Assembly (NCBI GenBank): GCA_029936295.1
Contig: JAPYTH010000031.1
Location: 1-16,766 of the forward strand
Direction: 5' to 3'
Origin: TMED109 sp015660425
Lineage (GTDB): Bacteria > Pseudomonadota > Alphaproteobacteria > TMED109
DNA length: 16,766 bases
Below, piece after piece: positions 13,868-16,766 of the stretch. A program made the position numbers and the translations under genes. Each line of letters starts with the position of its first letter. Within the stretch, counting starts at the first letter, position 1. Below the pieces are notes generated by a model, which had not been told where the DNA came from, made no database searches, and saw nothing but the letters and a program-made list of their open reading frames with translations.

Positions 13868-14980
13868 ATGGATATATATCCTTTAGGAGTAAGATCTAGA
13901 AAAATTCATAATATAAATGGTTTAACTATGCATGTTTTAGAAGCAGGGTATGATAATTGTGAAAATAAACCTTGTTTAGTTCTTCTTCATGGTTTTCCTG
14001 AATTAGCATATAGCTGGAGAAAGGTATTATTGCCTTTAGCAAATGCAGGATATTATGTCATTGCACCAGATCAAAGAGGATATGGTTATACAGAAGGTTG
14101 GAATGGTAATTATGAAGGTGATATTTCTGAGTATGAAATCACAAATTTAGTCAAAGATATTATATCTTTAGTTTTTTCCACAGGAAGAAAATCAATAGAT
14201 TGTCTTATAGGCCATGATTTTGGATCAATTGTAGCGGCCCATGCAACATTGATTAGACCTGATGTATTTAAAGCTGTTGTATTAATGAGTGCACCTTTTG
14301 AAGGAGTTCCAAGTATTGATATTGAACCTAAGGTAGATATTGCAGATGTGCATAAGGATATGGCAAATTTAAGTAAACCTAGAAAACATTATCAGTGGTA
14401 TTATTCAACTGATCAAGCAAATAGTGATATGATAAATTCTATACAAGGACTAAAAAACTTTTTAAGAGCTTACTTCCATGTAAAAAGTGGCGATTATGAA
14501 AGTAATAAACCGTTTAAATTAAATAGCTGGGAAGCTTCTGAATTAGAAAAATTACCAGGTTATTATGTAATGGATTATGGCTTAAACATGGCGGAACAAG
14601 TAAATTTAGAGATGCCATCTGAAGAAAAAATAAAAAACTGTACATGGTTAAAAAATGAAGAATTAGAATATTATATTACTGTTTATAATAAAACTGGATT
14701 TCAGGGGGGGCTTAATTGGTATAGATGCATGATAGATAGTAATATTAGGTCAAGATTAGAGATATATAGTGGTTTGAAAATAGCAGTGCCATCATTGTTT
14801 ATTGCAGGTAAAAAAGATTGGGGTATATATCAAAAACCAAATGCACTAGAAAATATGCAAAATATATCGTGTTCTAACATGCAAGAAATTTCACTTATTG
14901 AAAATGCAGGGCACTGGGTTCAACAAGAAAAACCTGAAGAAGTTATAAAAGTGCTTTTAAATTTTATATCTAATTTGTAA
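13868..14980 (+). CDS. Alpha/beta hydrolase, epoxide hydrolase-like
   Basis: A predicted cytoplasmic hydrolase of 370 residues that opens epoxides to diols through an aspartyl ester. The oxyanion motif HGFPE is at 41-45, the nucleophile is Asp117 in GHDFGS, the charge-relay acid is probably Asp317 in GKKDWG, and the catalytic His is His349 in GHWVQQEKPEEV. The cap has TGFQGGLNWYR (276-286) with the conserved Tyr285, a feature of epoxide hydrolases and not of haloalkane dehalogenases. I start at the ATG at 13868, 7 nt after AAGGAG; a TTG at 13841 would add nine unlikely residues. The natural substrate is unknown. Its stop abuts the stop of the convergent quinone oxidoreductase gene with no base between. 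A run of seven G at 14704-14710 encodes the Gly-Gly of the cap motif. Confidence 0.88.
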   Translation: MDIYPLGVRSRKIHNINGLTMHVLEAGYDNCENKPCLVLLHGFPELAYSWRKVLLPLANAGYYVIAPDQRGYGYTEGWNGNYEGDISEYEITNLVKDIISLVFSTGRKSIDCLIGHDFGSIVAAHATLIRPDVFKAVVLMSAPFEGVPSIDIEPKVDIADVHKDMANLSKPRKHYQWYYSTDQANSDMINSIQGLKNFLRAYFHVKSGDYESNKPFKLNSWEASELEKLPGYYVMDYGLNMAEQVNLEMPSEEKIKNCTWLKNEELEYYITVYNKTGFQGGLNWYRCMIDSNIRSRLEIYSGLKIAVPSLFIAGKKDWGIYQKPNALENMQNISCSNMQEISLIENAGHWVQQEKPEEVIKVLLNFISNL

Positions 14981-15955
14981 TTAAATTTTAACTATAGCTT
15001 TTCCTATAATTTCTCTATTAGCTATAGCTTTCATAGCAACTAGTGTCTTTTCTAATGGTACTTTCATAGATATTCTAGGTTTAATATACCCATCCTCAAT
15101 CCATTGATACAGTTTATCAAAATTTTCTAAATTTATATGTGGCGTTCTTTCAACAAATGCTCCCCAAAAAACCCCAACTATATCGCATGATTTTAATAAT
15201 GCTAAGTTTGCAGGAGCAGAAGGGATTCTCCCAGATGTAAAACCAATTACTAATAATCTGCCCTCCCATGCGATACACCTAAGAGACTGATCAAAGACGT
15301 CTCCTCCTACTGGGTCGTAAATTACATCAGCTCCTTTACCATCTGTCATTGATTTGACTGTTTCTTTAAATTCTCCACTAGAATAGTTTATTATTTCATC
15401 TGCTCCATGCTCTTTAGCTACTTGACATTTTTCATCTGTGCTTGCTGTAGCTATCACTCTTGCTCCCATAGCTTTGCCTATTTCTACGGCGGCTAGCCCA
15501 ACACCTCCAGCTGCGCCATGGACGAGTAATGTTTCTCCTTTTTTTAATTTAGCCCTTTGAATAAGCGCATGAGCGGATGTTCCATATACCATAGGTAAAA
15601 TTGAAGCAGTTTCATAATCTATTTTATCACTTAAGGGGATTAATTTTTTTTGAGGTGCTTTTACTAATTCAGCAAATGCACCGTGACCAGTCATTGCAAT
15701 AACTCTTTGTCCAATTTTATAATTTTTTACACCTTCACCAATAGCTACTATTTCACCTGCGGCTTCTGCACCTGGTGCAAAAGGAAACTCTGGTTTAAAT
15801 TGATATTTTCCTTCTACCATTAAGATGTCTGGAAAGTTTATTCCTGCAGCATGTACTTTAATACATACTTCTTCTGAATTTAGAATAGGATCATCCATTT
15901 CTTCTACTTTTAAATTTTTTGCTGGACCAAATTCTTTACATACTAGAGCTTTCAA
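14981..15955 (-). CDS. NADPH:quinone oxidoreductase-type MDR protein
   Basis: A 324-residue medium-chain dehydrogenase/reductase of the zinc-free quinone oxidoreductase (QOR) group, which reduces quinones or enals/enones with NADPH in the cytoplasm. The N-terminal GroES-like domain has AAGINFPDILMVEGKY and PFAPGAEAAGEIVAIGEGV; the cofactor motif is HGAAGGVG (146-153). The zinc-binding cysteines and histidines of alcohol dehydrogenases are absent, as in QORs. The GFTSGRIPSAPANLALLKS stretch is typical of close alphaproteobacterial members. The start is TTG at 15953-15955, 8 nt after AAGGAG; no better in-frame codon lies nearby. The gene is convergent with the epoxide hydrolase gene and probably has its own promoter in the 83-nt spacer. 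The substrate is not determinable. Confidence 0.9.
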   Translation of the reverse strand: MKALVCKEFGPAKNLKVEEMDDPILNSEEVCIKVHAAGINFPDILMVEGKYQFKPEFPFAPGAEAAGEIVAIGEGVKNYKIGQRVIAMTGHGAFAELVKAPQKKLIPLSDKIDYETASILPMVYGTSAHALIQRAKLKKGETLLVHGAAGGVGLAAVEIGKAMGARVIATASTDEKCQVAKEHGADEIINYSSGEFKETVKSMTDGKGADVIYDPVGGDVFDQSLRCIAWEGRLLVIGFTSGRIPSAPANLALLKSCDIVGVFWGAFVERTPHINLENFDKLYQWIEDGYIKPRISMKVPLEKTLVAMKAIANREIIGKAIVKI

Positions 15956-15981
15956 TGATTTATCTCCTTATTTGAATATTT

Positions 15982-16011
15982 AGTATAATGGTAGTTTATG
16001 ACGATATACAA
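15982..16011 (-). promoter_or_regulatory. Candidate promoter of the quinone oxidoreductase gene
   Basis: On the minus strand TTGTAT (16011-16006) and TATACT (15987-15982) are separated by 18 nt. The -10 matches consensus at five of six bases and the -35 at three. It lies 27 nt upstream of the TTG start. Support is moderate at best in this AT-rich background. Confidence 0.35.
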
Positions 16012-16038
16012 AATCTTATATTAAACTAAAGTGCACAG

Positions 16039-16766
16039 TTATTGCAATATTAAGTTTGTATTTAAATTAACAAAAAAGGAACCAATTACTAAAGGTATTC
16101 TAACTTCAGTTGGAAAATAAAAATTATCAGTATTAGATAACTTTTCTAATACTACAATTCCTTCTTTAGGATGCTTTTTTAGTTCTTTTTTACTATATCC
16201 AGCTATTCTAATAATGTTTAGTTTGCAAGTAATGATATCTTTATTAATTTCACTTAATGAATATTTTAAATTAAACCTTCTTCGTCCATCAAAAACTTGA
16301 ATTTCATGATCACAATCATTGGTATTACCACTTAATAATCCCAATAATATTATTGAAGTAACAGGGTCTATAGCGTTTAAAAGTAGTTTTTCTGAAACTT
16401 TTTCTCTTCTTGTATCATTATTATGATCAGGAATAGCTGATTTTACAATTGGTATACCATTTTCATAGATAATATGCATATGACCAGATTTGTTATTATC
16501 TCTTATATCGTTTATAGCATAGTATGATGGTTTAATAATATGATTATGTATTCGACCTAAAATTTTTATTTCTTGTTTCCAAGGATAAAAAAATTTAGTT
16601 ATGCCAGTTGTAGTTGAATTTACCGTAAGACTATAATTAAAACCATCTAAGTCAAATACAGCATTTGATTCACCTACTTTGAATCCAGATAAATAGCCAT
16701 CAATTGTAATATTCCATTTTTGTGAAAAAACAATATTACTATAAATAAAGCAGCTAAATATAATTA
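16039..16766 (-). CDS. DUF3108 family exported protein, 5' end beyond the window
   Basis: The reading frame is open from the stop at 16039 to the right edge of the window, 242 codons, so the internal ATG at 16479 is not the start. The first visible residues IIFSCFIYSNIVFSQKW look like the end of a signal peptide with cleavage near VFS-Q, so only a few residues are missing. DUF3108 features are the opening YLSGFKVGESNAVFDLDGFNYSL, TGITKFFYPWKQEIKILGRI, KPSYY, then AIDPVTSIILLGLL and the hallmark VFDGRRRFNLKY. Family members are exported beta-rich proteins of unknown function, common in alphaproteobacteria. It lies on the same strand as the quinone oxidoreductase gene, 83 nt upstream, with no evident functional link. 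Confidence 0.83.
   Translation of the reverse strand, partial: IIFSCFIYSNIVFSQKWNITIDGYLSGFKVGESNAVFDLDGFNYSLTVNSTTTGITKFFYPWKQEIKILGRIHNHIIKPSYYAINDIRDNNKSGHMHIIYENGIPIVKSAIPDHNNDTRREKVSEKLLLNAIDPVTSIILLGLLSGNTNDCDHEIQVFDGRRRFNLKYSLSEINKDIITCKLNIIRIAGYSKKELKKHPKEGIVVLEKLSNTDNFYFPTEVRIPLVIGSFFVNLNTNLILQ

Noticed and set aside
14704..14710. Seven-G run as a frameshift in the epoxide hydrolase gene
   Set aside because: The frame is intact on both sides and the run encodes the expected Gly-Gly of the cap motif.

Overview
The window is low-GC, Gram-negative-looking DNA with tightly packed genes. The methionine genes sit behind a SAM-II type riboswitch, a class known mainly from Alphaproteobacteria and marine metagenomes. 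With the TTG starts, short spacers and GMC oxidoreductase, PhyH and epoxide hydrolase genes, this suggests a streamlined, probably marine alphaproteobacterium (a SAR11-like, HIMB59/AEGEAN-169-like or low-GC SAR116-like lineage). The exact group is inference. One run of exactly 100 N (5428-5527) marks a scaffold join, so this is a draft or metagenome assembly. I see no rRNA, tRNA, CRISPR array, insertion sequence or phage gene.

Left part (1-5607): a DUF442 rhodanese/phosphatase-fold protein is followed 10 nt later by a GT4 glycosyltransferase. A convergent GT2 glycosyltransferase (WaaE-like) shares its stop palindrome with the GT4 gene. Across a divergent spacer with an 11-bp inverted repeat lies a + strand operon: a WbpV-like sugar-nucleotide SDR, a GMC flavin oxidoreductase, and a PhyH-type Fe(II)/2-oxoglutarate dioxygenase cut off by the gap. 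The glycosyltransferases and SDR point to surface polysaccharide or LPS synthesis. The GMC and PhyH genes are oxidative enzymes of unknown substrate.

Middle (5608-7616): an acetamidase/formamidase-family protein with a signal peptide and three close cysteine pairs, so probably periplasmic. A 19-bp perfect hairpin separates it from a small Tat-signal-like protein of unknown function.

Methionine module (7617-13803, minus strand): SAM-II riboswitch, metY, metF, metH. MetY makes homocysteine from O-acetylhomoserine and sulfide, MetF makes 5-methyl-THF, and MetH uses both with cobalamin to make methionine. The leader can be read as a transcription-attenuation switch, with an antiterminator and a terminator that exclude each other. 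It also holds an extra 9-nt match between the riboswitch loop and the far end of the leader. The metF reading frame must begin upstream of its first ATG, and the only well-placed initiator is an ATA codon behind a GGAG. This is either a rare AUA start or a base error.

Right part (13868-16766): an epoxide hydrolase-type alpha/beta hydrolase (+) runs head-on into a zinc-free quinone oxidoreductase (-). A DUF3108 exported protein (-) runs off the right edge.
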